DNA of 64,000 nt from contig NZ_CP094288.1 of assembly GCF_022693705.1 (NCBI RefSeq), forward strand, positions 1,474,451 through 1,538,450, given 5' to 3'. Of the stretch, positions 38,869 to 47,324 are shown one piece after another. A program made the translations under genes and the position numbers. Under the pieces are notes generated by a model. The model ran no database searches and was not told where the DNA came from. It worked only from the letters and a program-made list of their open reading frames with translations. Each line of letters begins with the position of its first letter. Positions within the stretch are counted from its first letter, which is position 1. The stretch is from Infirmifilum sp. NZ. Its GTDB lineage: Archaea; Thermoproteota; Thermoprotei; Thermofilales; Thermofilaceae.

Positions 38869-40483
38869 ACTGCAGGAAAAGCACAGGGTAACGCCAAACG
38901 AGTTCAACCAGAGGCTCAAGGATTTCATGGGCTACGGCTACACTCACCTGATAGCGATAACGGCTGTCGACAGGGGGAGCTACATCGAGGCCCTGTACCA
39001 TCTTGGAGATCTGTCTGGAAGAGTCGAGCACCTCTCAGTGGAGTTGCCCAAGGGTAACCCCGTCCTACCGGACATCTCGCCCTTAGTCCCAGGGGCGGCT
39101 TTCTACGAGCGAGAAGTCTCCGATCTCTTCGGAGTAAGGTTCGAGGGCCTAGGCGAGCAGGGCAGGTTCATACTGCCGGACTGCTATCCACGAGAGGCTC
39201 CGCCACCCCTCCTCAAGGACACAAAGCCAGAGACTGTAAGAGAGTACCTGTCGAAAGCGACCACATGCGAGGTCCAAGCCGTTACAATGCAGGCACCTCT
39301 ATCCCCCGAAAGCGTCGTCGTCCCCTTTGGGCCCTACCACCCTGCCCTGAAGGAGCCAGAGCACCTCAGCCTGGTGGTTGAGGGAGAAGTAATTAAGAAG
39401 GCTTTCGTCAGGATAGGCTTTGTACACAGGGGCATCGAGAAAGCGGCCGAGTCGAGAACGTTCCTCAGGGACGTCTTCTTACTTGAACGCGTCTGCGGGA
39501 TCTGTAGCACCCACCACGCTTGGACTTTCGTTGAGGCTGTCGAAAGGCTTCTCGGCATCGATCCCCCCAAGAGAGCGCACTACCTCCGCACACTCGTAGC
39601 TGAGCTCGAGAGGATGCACTCTCACTCCCTGTGGCTCGGTCTAGTGGGTTACTGGATGGGCTTCGAGTCAATGTTCATGTGGGTTTGGGGAATGCGTGAG
39701 ACAATAATGGACATACTGGAAGAGCTGACCGGTAACAGGGTGCACAAGTCTTTCGTCACAATCGGTGGGGTGAGGAGGGATGTCGGCGACGAGAAGCTGA
39801 AAAGCGTCGCTCAGAGGGTCGCGGAGTTCGAGAAATCGGTGAGCAGGGTACTTGAAGAGATTGTGAGCGTCGACGAGTTTATCGAACGGACGAGGAATGT
39901 GGGCTCCTACAATGTAGACCAGGCCCGGAGCTACGTGACCGTCGGCCCTGTAAGGCGCGCAGCAGGTGACCCTTACGATGTAAGGAGGATTGAGCCCTAC
40001 GGAGCATACGGGGAGCTGGACTTCGAGGTTGTAATGAGCAACAAGGGTGATGTCTTCAACCTAGTTCTCGTAAGGCTCAAAGAGCTGGAAGAGTCAGCCG
40101 GGCTAGTCGGGCAAATCGTGGCCAAGATGCCCTCCGGAAACCCTGTACCACAGAGGTACTTCATGGGGACTGTTCCAGAAGGCGAGGCTTACGCCAGAAC
40201 TGAGGCTCCCAGAGGGGAGCTCTTCTACTACGTCAACTCGAACAACACGCACTCACCATACAGGGTTAAGATTAGAACACCCACGCTTCCTAACATCCAG
40301 CTAGCGGCGAGCATACTGGAAGGGGCAACTCTTTCGGACTTACCCCTAATCGTGACGAGCATAGACCCATGCTTCAGCTGCATGGACCGAGTTCAGGTCT
40401 ATGACACGGGTAGTGGAGCTCCGCGCGTTTTAACGCTAGACGATTTTGTTCGGAAAACTAGAGGAAGAAGGGTGATGGGATGA
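38855..40483 (+). CDS. Group 4 [NiFe] hydrogenase large subunit fused to NuoC-like domain (HycE-like)
   Basis: A 542-residue fusion. Residues 1-140 resemble NuoC/30-kDa subunit (AAFYEREVSDLFGVRFEG). Residues about 150-510 are the catalytic subunit. All four nickel-binding cysteines are present: Cys214 and Cys217 in ERVCGICSTHH, and Cys506 and Cys509 in SIDPCFSCMDR. So this is a real hydrogenase, unlike the NuoD at 47308. After Arg512 there is a 30-residue tail, as in E. coli HycE, whose tail is removed by a protease after nickel insertion. No such protease or Hyp maturation gene is in the window. The enzyme would make H2 with electrons from ferredoxin, or run in reverse. Confidence 0.93.
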   Translation: MGSARLQEKHRVTPNEFNQRLKDFMGYGYTHLIAITAVDRGSYIEALYHLGDLSGRVEHLSVELPKGNPVLPDISPLVPGAAFYEREVSDLFGVRFEGLGEQGRFILPDCYPREAPPPLLKDTKPETVREYLSKATTCEVQAVTMQAPLSPESVVVPFGPYHPALKEPEHLSLVVEGEVIKKAFVRIGFVHRGIEKAAESRTFLRDVFLLERVCGICSTHHAWTFVEAVERLLGIDPPKRAHYLRTLVAELERMHSHSLWLGLVGYWMGFESMFMWVWGMRETIMDILEELTGNRVHKSFVTIGGVRRDVGDEKLKSVAQRVAEFEKSVSRVLEEIVSVDEFIERTRNVGSYNVDQARSYVTVGPVRRAAGDPYDVRRIEPYGAYGELDFEVVMSNKGDVFNLVLVRLKELEESAGLVGQIVAKMPSGNPVPQRYFMGTVPEGEAYARTEAPRGELFYYVNSNNTHSPYRVKIRTPTLPNIQLAASILEGATLSDLPLIVTSIDPCFSCMDRVQVYDTGSGAPRVLTLDDFVRKTRGRRVMG

Positions 40484-41172
40484 AGGCAAACAGCTCTCTG
40501 AAGGTTGTAGTGATGTCGCTTAGGAGCCTCCTCGGTAAACCCGTAACTTTAGACTTGGCGCGCGCGGCTCGAAACGGGGCAGCACGCGGCTACCCTAAGG
40601 TAAACCCGGGGAAGTGTCTCGGGTGCGGCCTGTGTGCGCGTTCATGCCCGCCAGGGGCAATAGCGATGAGGAGCGTCGGAAAGAGGGTTGTTGGCGGAAG
40701 GGAGGTTGACAAGCAAGCCCCAGAGTTCGACTACTACAGGTGCATATACTGTGGCCTCTGCGCGGACGTTTGCCCGGCGAAAGCGATTGAGATGGCTAAA
40801 GGCTCCCCTCTAGAAGTGTTGCCCGCACTAGCTCTAGCCACAACCCAGCTTGACCCCCGCGTGGGAGCAGTGGTAGCCTTCCTCTCAATCTTCCTTGTCG
40901 CGTTAGCGGTATATGTCGTAGCCGGTGCTCTGGCGCCGCGGGGTGTGCACTCAGAGAAGGCGCGGGAGCCCTTCACGGGCGGTGTGCCTGTAGCCCCCCG
41001 CTGGGAAAAATACTACGTTCCCAGTATCTTCGCCTTCATACTCTTCTTCTTGGTCGTGGAGTCTGTAGCCTTCATGCTTGTGCTGAAGCCGCAGCCGCAA
41101 GTAGCCCTACTCGCGATCACCGTACTACTCGCGATCCTCGTGGAGGGCCTGAACCTACTCCGAGAGGGGTGA
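40480..41172 (+). CDS. Ferredoxin (NuoI-like) fused to a NuoA-like membrane domain
   Basis: A 230-residue protein. Residues about 45-110 carry two [4Fe-4S] motifs, CLGCGLCARSCP and CIYCGLCADVCP, as in NuoI/HycF/HyfH. The C-terminal part has three hydrophobic segments. It includes a loop (SEKAREPFTGGVPVAPRWEKY) followed by YVPSIFAFILFFLVVESVAF, which resembles NuoA, in which the loop reads Y(E)CG and is followed by a similar helix. I therefore read it as an NuoI-NuoA fusion, which would tether the ferredoxin-like arm directly to the membrane part. It overlaps the large subunit gene by four bases (ATGA). Confidence 0.78.
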   Translation: MKANSSLKVVVMSLRSLLGKPVTLDLARAARNGAARGYPKVNPGKCLGCGLCARSCPPGAIAMRSVGKRVVGGREVDKQAPEFDYYRCIYCGLCADVCPAKAIEMAKGSPLEVLPALALATTQLDPRVGAVVAFLSIFLVALAVYVVAGALAPRGVHSEKAREPFTGGVPVAPRWEKYYVPSIFAFILFFLVVESVAFMLVLKPQPQVALLAITVLLAILVEGLNLLREG

Positions 41173-41178
41173 TCAGCC

Positions 41179-42153
41179 GTGCTGGAGGCGTTGCTTCAGG
41201 CGCTGGTGTTCCCTGGGCTCTTTTTCTCGGTGACCATGGCTTTCTGGTTCGAGTACATTGAGAGGAAAATCACAGCAAGAGTGCAGACGCGCGTAGGCCC
41301 CCTTTACGCTGGGCCGAAGGGGCTCTTGCAGCCCGTGTACGACTTCCTGAAGCTCCTCGGGAAAGAGGAGCTTATCCCGCGGAACGCGGACCCGTTGCTG
41401 TTCCAGCTGGCCCCGGTCATAGCGGTTACAATCCCCGTATTCGGAATGACGTACATCCCCGTAGCCTCGACGTCCATGCCGCTGAGCTTCCAGGGAGATG
41501 TCCTCCTCGTCCTCCTGCTTTTAGCGCTGTCGGCGTTCACGATAGCGCTAGCCGGATACAGCGCGACTACCCCGTACACCTCCCTGGGCGTCGGGAGACT
41601 CCTTATACAGTACTCCATGTACGAGAGTGTTTTCGCCCTATGCATTGCAGCGGCAGCGGTTCAGGCCTCGGCTCTAAGCCTCGAAGGCATAGTGACCTAC
41701 CAGGCCCTTCACGGCCCCCTCGCGCTGTACCAGCCTATTGGCTTCGCGGTGGCCCTGATAGCCCTCCTGGCTAAACTGGAGAAGAGGCCCTTCGACCTCC
41801 CCCACGCCAAGCAGGAGATCGCAGCAGGGTGGCAAACGGAGTTCTCCGGAAGAAGCCTCGCGTACCTCAGGCTGTACAGCGACTTAAGCATGACTTGGGG
41901 CATCTCGCTCGTCACAACATTTTACCTAGGCGGGCCGCTCGGGCCGGGGTACCCGGAGCTAGGCCCTGTTGCAGGCTTCCTGTGGTTCGGCCTGAAAGCC
42001 CTCCTGGTGAGCATTGCAATCACCTTGGTCAGTGCCTCGAGCGGCCGTATAAGGGCAGTGGGGCTTGCCAGGCGCTTTTGGGGTAGGCTGTTCCCCCTCA
42101 CTCTTATCCAGCTGGTTCTAGCTTTTCTCCTAAGGTGGTTTGTATGCTGGTAG
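41179..42153 (+). CDS. Hydrogenase membrane subunit, NuoH/HycD-like
   Basis: A 324-residue membrane protein with about eight segments. The NuoH signature loops are clear: YIERKITARVQTRVGPLYAG near residue 27, GLLQPVYDFLKLLGKEEL, and KRPFDLPHAKQEI with the following TEFSG near residue 195. In complex I and hydrogenases this subunit links the catalytic arm to the ion-pumping arm and lines the quinone or interface cavity. GTG 41179 lies six bases after the previous stop. The 3' end overlaps the NuoJ-like gene. Confidence 0.92.
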   Translation: MLEALLQALVFPGLFFSVTMAFWFEYIERKITARVQTRVGPLYAGPKGLLQPVYDFLKLLGKEELIPRNADPLLFQLAPVIAVTIPVFGMTYIPVASTSMPLSFQGDVLLVLLLLALSAFTIALAGYSATTPYTSLGVGRLLIQYSMYESVFALCIAAAAVQASALSLEGIVTYQALHGPLALYQPIGFAVALIALLAKLEKRPFDLPHAKQEIAAGWQTEFSGRSLAYLRLYSDLSMTWGISLVTTFYLGGPLGPGYPELGPVAGFLWFGLKALLVSIAITLVSASSGRIRAVGLARRFWGRLFPLTLIQLVLAFLLRWFVCW

Positions 42154-42581
42154 AGGTTTTCTGCCTACTGGGCCTCGCCTTCGTGCTCTGGGGACTTTTC
42201 TCTAGGAGAACAACGTTCAGCCTGCTTTCGCTTTCAGCCGGGAGCATAATGGTGGCCTTCGCCATCTCAGAGCTGGCGGGATGGGTTCCCGCAATGCTGG
42301 TGGCATCGCTGTACGCTGGTGCTCTCGTGGCGCTGATGACTGTCTGGGTTATAGTAGTCGCAGGGGAGAAGGCAAGGATAGACACGATCTACACGCTCGC
42401 TCTAGTGTTCATGTTCCTCATAGTGCTCGCAGCGTTGCTCCTCATTTCCAGCAATCAGGCTAGCCTCGCTGGTAGAGCTGTCTTGAGGGAAGCCGACTAC
42501 CGTGACTTCTCACTTCTCACAATCCTTTTGCTGGTTGCGCTTCTCGGGGGTGTTCACACGGTCCGAGGTGGTGGAGAATGA
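42144..42581 (+). CDS. Hydrogenase membrane subunit, NuoJ-like
   Basis: A 145-residue protein with about four to five membrane segments. The middle segment, MLVASLYAGALVALMTVWVIV, corresponds to the conserved third helix of NuoJ, whose pi-bulge region is important in complex I. Overlaps of ten bases with the NuoH-like gene and four with the NuoK-like gene keep it in the operon. A longer start at GTG 42135 is possible. Presence of J- and K-type subunits is more complex I-like than is usual for small Ech-type hydrogenases. Confidence 0.8.
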   Translation: MLVEVFCLLGLAFVLWGLFSRRTTFSLLSLSAGSIMVAFAISELAGWVPAMLVASLYAGALVALMTVWVIVVAGEKARIDTIYTLALVFMFLIVLAALLLISSNQASLAGRAVLREADYRDFSLLTILLLVALLGGVHTVRGGGE

Positions 42582-42877
42582 GTGGTGAGCTTGTGATCGT
42601 GAGTACGGCTCTCACACTGGTAACAGCGGGCCTCGCGGCTATAGCTGCCACGAGAAACATGATGAAGGTGATAATGGGGCTCCAGTCCATGGTCCTCGGC
42701 TCGCTCCTCCTCCTGGGCCTTGCCTGCGCGAACTCCGGGGCTACGGCTCAGGACATTTTCCTTCTCGTCGCAATAGCAGCCGCGGCGACTGAAGCCCTCG
42801 CCATGGCCATCATCATACTCGTCTGGGAGCGCTTCAGGACCATCGATCCGCAGGAGGTCTCTGAGCTGAGGTGGTGA
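42578..42877 (+). CDS. Hydrogenase membrane subunit, NuoK/HyfE-like
   Basis: Ninety-nine residues with three membrane segments, the size and layout of NuoK. Buried acids typical of the family can be seen in AAAATEALAMAIIIL (third segment). NuoK/MrpC-type subunits form the link between the H/J part and the antiporter-like subunits and help carry protons or sodium. It overlaps the upstream NuoJ-like gene by four bases. Confidence 0.85.
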   Translation: MSGELVIVSTALTLVTAGLAAIAATRNMMKVIMGLQSMVLGSLLLLGLACANSGATAQDIFLLVAIAAAATEALAMAIIILVWERFRTIDPQEVSELRW

Positions 42878-42879
42878 GC

Positions 42880-44550
42880 ATGCTCGCGGACTCCCTGGTA
42901 TTTGAGCTGTTTGCGGCGTCAGCGCTCGTGACCATTCTAGGTAGGAGCAGGAAGGCGGTGGAAGCCCTCAGCGTAGTCTCTTCGCTCGCTGCGGCCGCGC
43001 TGTCAGTTCTATATGCGTTTTCCTCCGATCAGCCTTCACTGCTTGGGCTCCAGCTCTACGATGACCCCCTGTCGAAGCTGATGCTGTGCGTGGTAAACAT
43101 CCTTGGGTCGCTGATCATCGTGTACAGCCTCGGCTACATGGAGCACGACCCAGGGTACGTGAGGTACTACTCCCTGATGCTCTTCTTTATAGCATCGATG
43201 AGCCTACTGGTGCTCTCAACTGACCTCATTATCCTCTACATGTCCTGGGAGCTCGTCGGCGTGTGCAGCGCGCTCCTGATCTCGTTCTGGTGGGAGAAGC
43301 CCGAGGCCAGGAGGGCTGGCCTAAAAGCCTTCACGGTCACGAGGATCGGGGACATCGGCTTCATAGTGGCCGCGGCGATCATCCTCTCAGCTGTGGGTAC
43401 AACGCAGATTCCATCCATCCTATCGTCCTCCACTAGGCTCGGCGGGCAGATCACACCGGTTGCACTCCTGCTCCTCCTCGCTGCTGTAGGCAAATCGGCC
43501 CAGTTCCCGCTCTTCGTGTGGCTTCCCGACGCGATGGAGGGGCCAACCTCCGTCAGCGCGCTCATACACGCTGCAACAATGGTCAAAGCGGGAGTCTACC
43601 TGATCTCCAGGTTCTACCCGCTCATCGCCTCAAGCGAAGTAGTGCTATCGACGATTGTGTGGCTCTCAACGATCACCGCCTTGCTGTCCGCCCTGTCCGC
43701 TCTAGGAGCATCCGACGTGAAGAAAGTCCTGGCTTACAGCACCATTAACCACCTTGCACTCATGTTCCTCGCTCTCGGCCTAGGAGCGTGGACAGCCGCC
43801 CAGCTCCACCTGGTCTCCCACTCGCTATTCAAGGCCCTGCTCTTCCTCTGCGCAGGCCTCATCATACACGAGGTCGGAACGCGTGACTTGGACAAAGTGT
43901 GGGGCTTGTGGGGCAGCGGGATGAAAGTAACGGGGGTGGCCTTCCTCATCGGAGCGCTCAGCCTTGCAGGTGTCCCACCTTTACCGGGCTTCTTCACGAA
44001 AGAGCTCATATTCACGGCTCTCGAGGAGAAGTACCCAGGCTTACCGGGAGAAGTGCTAGTCTTCACGGTTTCACTTCTCTCAGCTATGTATATTTTCAGG
44101 CTGTTCTTCAGGCTGTTCTCCGGTTGCTGCGGTGCCCGAAGGATTCACGAGCATAACCTGCCTATGTTGCTACCTATAGTGCTTCTGGCCTCCTTAACGC
44201 TCGGTGGGTACCTTGTTCTCGTCGAGGTCTCTAAGCTACTCGGGGCTGAGCCGGAGTTCTACGATGTAAACCCCCTTGCGCTCCTAGCGCTCGTCGCGGG
44301 CCTGCTGCTGTCCTATGCCGTCTGGGACAGGGCGAAGGGATGGAGTCTCAGGAAAGCTATGTTGCCGATTGCACGCATAGCCGATAGGGGCTTCTACGTT
44401 GACGCCGCCTACACAGCTCTCGCCTCCTGGTTGACTGGAACCCTCTCCAGTATCTCTGTTAAGCTTCAGAGAGGCATCCCATCGGTCAACACCCTGTGGC
44501 TTATGGGCTTGCTCCTAGTTCTTCTGATGGTTGTCCTGGGGGTGACGTAG
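42880..44550 (+). CDS. Hydrogenase antiporter-like subunit, NuoL-like
   Basis: A 556-residue membrane protein with about 15 or 16 segments. The pump residues are kept: the TM5-type glutamate in YMSWELVGVCSALLISFWW, and the TM7 lysine in AVGKSAQFPLFVWLPDAMEG. The block TSVSALIHAATMVKAGVYL is the classic NuoL/MrpA signature. The C-terminal region is shorter than the long lateral helix of bacterial NuoL, although an amphipathic stretch follows (residues 480-520). GTG 42871 is an alternative start; ATG 42880 follows the previous stop more neatly. Confidence 0.92.
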   Translation: MLADSLVFELFAASALVTILGRSRKAVEALSVVSSLAAAALSVLYAFSSDQPSLLGLQLYDDPLSKLMLCVVNILGSLIIVYSLGYMEHDPGYVRYYSLMLFFIASMSLLVLSTDLIILYMSWELVGVCSALLISFWWEKPEARRAGLKAFTVTRIGDIGFIVAAAIILSAVGTTQIPSILSSSTRLGGQITPVALLLLLAAVGKSAQFPLFVWLPDAMEGPTSVSALIHAATMVKAGVYLISRFYPLIASSEVVLSTIVWLSTITALLSALSALGASDVKKVLAYSTINHLALMFLALGLGAWTAAQLHLVSHSLFKALLFLCAGLIIHEVGTRDLDKVWGLWGSGMKVTGVAFLIGALSLAGVPPLPGFFTKELIFTALEEKYPGLPGEVLVFTVSLLSAMYIFRLFFRLFSGCCGARRIHEHNLPMLLPIVLLASLTLGGYLVLVEVSKLLGAEPEFYDVNPLALLALVAGLLLSYAVWDRAKGWSLRKAMLPIARIADRGFYVDAAYTALASWLTGTLSSISVKLQRGIPSVNTLWLMGLLLVLLMVVLGVT

Positions 44551-45849
44551 ATGACGCTTGAAGAAACTGTTATTATCACTACTCTCGCAGGGGAACTGTC
44601 GCTGATCTTGACCAGAGTCAAAAGCGGGGAGGCTCGACGAGTAGCCTCGACGATAGCTGCCGCCAGCGTGCTGGCCTACCTTCTTCTCTGCTCCGCCTCT
44701 GAAAGATCGCTGGCGGGCTTCATCGGCTTAACCTCAACGGCGATAGGGCTGGTTGCAGTCCTGGCGGCCTATAGCCTGCTCAGCGAGGATGTTTCAGCCC
44801 ACAACGCGTTAACAGTGGCTCTCTGCTCCTCCGCCACACTGCTCGCGGCTTCGACGGACCTCATAAGGCTCTTCATCGCCTGGGAGGTTCTCAGCGTCTC
44901 CGTCGTAGCCCTCACTGCCTACCATAGGGACAAGGAGGGTGCCGAAGCCGCCCTGAAGTACATAATGCTGTGCGGAGCTGGAACAGCGCTAGCGCTGGCG
45001 GGAATCGCGCTTACAGTGGTGGAGACCGGCAACACGTCGATCGAGGCAGCCCGATCCGCAAGCCCGCTGGCGAAAACGCTCTTGCTTGCAGGCTTCGGCG
45101 TCGAAGCCGCGCTCTTCCCCCTGCACTTCTGGCTCCCAGATGCGCACATGGCTGCACCCAGCACCGCGAGCGCAGTCCTGTCAGGCATAGCTATAGAGTC
45201 GGCGGCCGTCCTCGTGTACAGGCTCGTGGGCGGAGACCAGCTCATGAGGACCATTATCGCGCCGCTCGCGCTAGCGGGGGCGCTGGTAGGGAACCTGTCG
45301 GCACTCAGGCAGGACGACCTAAAAAGGCTCCTAGCCTACAGCAGCGTGGCGAACGTGAACTACATCCTGCTCGCGTGGTCAACAGGGAACGCGCTCGCCA
45401 CAAGATACGCCTTCCTCCACATACTAGCCCACGGCCTCCTGAAGGCCTCGCTTTTCATCGTTTCAGGTGTGCTCCTAGCCGTCTACGGCACGAGGTCGCT
45501 CTCAAGGCTGTCGGGCACGGCCTCGAGGGACAATATCCTGAAGTTCACAGTGGTGCTGGCGGCAATGGGCCTAACCGGAGCCCCACCACTCCCGACTTTC
45601 TGGAGCGAGCTTTACATGGGTGTCGGGCTGTTCCAGAGCAGTCTCGCTCTCGGGCTAGGCTTCCTGGCCTCCGTCGTGATCTCCTTCGCGTACTACCTCA
45701 GAGTAGTGTACACCCTAGCTGCGGGAAGCGGGGAACCTCTGCACGGGAAGCGTTTACCCTCCATTCTAGCACTGAGCCTGGTGTCCGCGAGCATCCTCGT
45801 TTTCCTCCTCTACGCCAAGGTGCTTGAGAATTTTTTACCATCTCTTTAA
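44551..45849 (+). CDS. Hydrogenase antiporter-like subunit, NuoN/MrpD-like, with TM7 Lys replaced by Glu
   Basis: A 432-residue membrane protein with about 13 segments, last gene of the hydrogenase operon. The TM5 glutamate is present (Glu112 in FIAWEVLSVSVV). In the TM7 motif GFGVEAALFPLHFWLPDAH, position 185 is glutamate where the family almost always has lysine (GFG(I/V)K). That lysine pairs with the TM5 glutamate in proton transfer, so this channel may be altered or silent. The later lysine/histidine helix is present (LKRLLAYSSVANVNYILL, HGLLKASLFI). A T-rich tract spans its stop codon. Confidence 0.9.
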   Translation: MTLEETVIITTLAGELSLILTRVKSGEARRVASTIAAASVLAYLLLCSASERSLAGFIGLTSTAIGLVAVLAAYSLLSEDVSAHNALTVALCSSATLLAASTDLIRLFIAWEVLSVSVVALTAYHRDKEGAEAALKYIMLCGAGTALALAGIALTVVETGNTSIEAARSASPLAKTLLLAGFGVEAALFPLHFWLPDAHMAAPSTASAVLSGIAIESAAVLVYRLVGGDQLMRTIIAPLALAGALVGNLSALRQDDLKRLLAYSSVANVNYILLAWSTGNALATRYAFLHILAHGLLKASLFIVSGVLLAVYGTRSLSRLSGTASRDNILKFTVVLAAMGLTGAPPLPTFWSELYMGVGLFQSSLALGLGFLASVVISFAYYLRVVYTLAAGSGEPLHGKRLPSILALSLVSASILVFLLYAKVLENFLPSL

Positions 45850-45942
45850 CTTTGTAAAGGCAATACTGATACATGTAAAAGAAAGGTGTTCTGAGTTCAT
45901 TGTCTAACTTAAAAAGTGTATATATGTCTAGTAACTTAAGGT

Positions 45943-45953
45943 TTATATACGCG
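45943..45953 (+). promoter_or_regulatory. TATA box of the nuo-type operon
   Basis: GGTTTATATAC lies about 25-35 bases before the ATG at 45978. It predicts a leaderless nuoA message and shows that the second complex has its own promoter, separate from the hydrogenase operon. Confidence 0.65.
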
Positions 45954-45977
45954 GCGCGGGAGTATGAAGGGAGCTTC

Positions 45978-46334
45978 ATGCCTAGCCCCGCTACGACGCT
46001 ATTCCTCGTCACGTCGGTAGGTCTTCTTGCGGGCGCGTTAGTTGTACTGCTAGCGTTGCTCCTCGAGAGGGGTCCAGAGGGCAGGTTCAAGCGCGTCAGG
46101 TACGAGGCAGGCAACCCGCCCTCGGGGGAGGCCAAGACCAGGCTGCCTTTCCAGTACTACGGTTACGTGATCCTGTACCTCGGGGTCGAGCCCCTGGTCG
46201 TGCTTCTCTACTTGCTCCCCTTCTCCAGCTCCAGGGCCTCTCTCATCCCCGTAGCCTCGGTCCTGGCTCTGCTCCTCCCCGTCGTCGCCTGGGGTGTCGC
46301 CATGTCTGACAAGATCGAGGATTGGAGGATTTAG
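45978..46334 (+). CDS. nuoA: Complex I-like subunit NuoA
   Basis: A 118-residue protein with three membrane segments, the length and layout of NuoA. The loop between segments 1 and 2 reads VRYEAGNPPSG, matching the Y(E)(C/A)G-P-G motif. The second segment contains the family's acidic residue (YLGVEPLVVLLY). The frame opens upstream at 45900, but the TATA box at 45943-45953 fixes ATG 45978 (MPSPATTLFL). It is the first gene of an eleven-gene operon in the order A-B-C-D-H-I-J-K-M-L-N. Confidence 0.88.
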   Translation: MPSPATTLFLVTSVGLLAGALVVLLALLLERGPEGRFKRVRYEAGNPPSGEAKTRLPFQYYGYVILYLGVEPLVVLLYLLPFSSSRASLIPVASVLALLLPVVAWGVAMSDKIEDWRI

Positions 46335-46348
46335 CCGAGGATGAGCCT

Positions 46349-46867
46349 ATGTCGTGCCCCTTCGGGTTCGTGCTTGTGGGGAACATCGAGGAGTCCGCCA
46401 GGAAGGCCACAAAGTGGCTCGTGGAGAAAACCCCGATCAGGTCCCTGCGCGACTGGGCTATAGCGTTCAGCCTCTGGCCCGTCCACTTCACCACTTCCTG
46501 CTGCGGAGCCGAGTTCGCCGCGGCTAGCGCGCCACGCTTCGACGCGGAGCGCTTCGGATTCCTACCATTCAACTCCCCACGGCAGACCAACCTGCTTGTG
46601 ATCGAGGGAACGCTCACGAGGAAGATGGGTGAAGCCGCGAAGATAGTCTACGACCAGATGCCTTGGCCCAAGTTCGTGATAGCCATGGGCGCGTGCGCTA
46701 TCGACGGGGGGCTGTTCTACAACAGCTACAACATCGTGAAGCCCAAGGACATTTTACCCGTCGAGTACTTCATACCCGGTTGCCCGCCCAGGCCTGAAGC
46801 AGTCGCCCGTGCGATTTTGATGCTCCAGGAGAAGGTGAGGAAGGGTGAGTGGAGCAGAACCCGTTAG
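46349..46867 (+). CDS. nuoB: Complex I-like subunit NuoB (cluster N2)
   Basis: A 172-residue iron-sulfur subunit. All four ligands of the terminal [4Fe-4S] cluster N2 are present: the tandem cysteines in FTTSCCGAEFAA, the cysteine in MGACAIDGG, and the cysteine in PGCPPRPEA. The adjacent-cysteine form distinguishes it from the hydrogenase small subunit at 38446. It hands electrons to the acceptor site formed with NuoD. An upstream in-frame TTG (46322) would overlap nuoA; ATG 46349 is preferred but uncertain. Confidence 0.92.
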   Translation: MSCPFGFVLVGNIEESARKATKWLVEKTPIRSLRDWAIAFSLWPVHFTTSCCGAEFAAASAPRFDAERFGFLPFNSPRQTNLLVIEGTLTRKMGEAAKIVYDQMPWPKFVIAMGACAIDGGLFYNSYNIVKPKDILPVEYFIPGCPPRPEAVARAILMLQEKVRKGEWSRTR

Positions 46868-47324
46868 CCTGGTTGAGCAGAAGCTGAGGGAAAAGGGGTT
46901 CGAGGCAGCCGCTGCGCGCGGAGTAGTCAAGGTGAGAGCGACCCCTGATAGGCTGCGCGAGCTCGCGGAGGAGACAGTTAACCTGGGCTTCGACCACCTC
47001 GCCTCCGTTGAGGGTGTAGACTGGCCTCAGGAGGGGGTCGTAGAGGTCGTCTACCACGCTGAAAGCTACCGCGAGGACCTGAGAGGCGTGCTCGTCGAGA
47101 TAAGGGTGCGCGTTCCCCGCGACGACCCGAAGCTCCCGAGCCTCATCGACGTTTGGCCAAACGCCATACTCCTGGAGAGGGAGACGTGGGAGATGCTCGG
47201 GGTGGTTTTCGAGGGGAACCCGGACCTGCGCAGGCTACTACTACCCCCAGACTGGTCCGGGCCCCCGCCGCTAAGGAAGGATTTCAAGGTGGTGGAGGAG
47301 GGTACCTATGTTGAGGTCGAGTGA
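46845..47324 (+). CDS. nuoC: Complex I-like subunit NuoC
   Basis: A 159-residue soluble peripheral-arm subunit. The 30-kDa family signature is ERETWEMLGVVFEGNPDLRR near residue 107, followed by LLPPDWSGPPPLRKDF. It is separate from NuoD, unlike in the hydrogenase cluster where the two are fused. It overlaps nuoB by 23 bases and nuoD by 17 bases, using a GTG start. Confidence 0.9.
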   Translation: MSGAEPVSLVEQKLREKGFEAAAARGVVKVRATPDRLRELAEETVNLGFDHLASVEGVDWPQEGVVEVVYHAESYREDLRGVLVEIRVRVPRDDPKLPSLIDVWPNAILLERETWEMLGVVFEGNPDLRRLLLPPDWSGPPPLRKDFKVVEEGTYVEVE

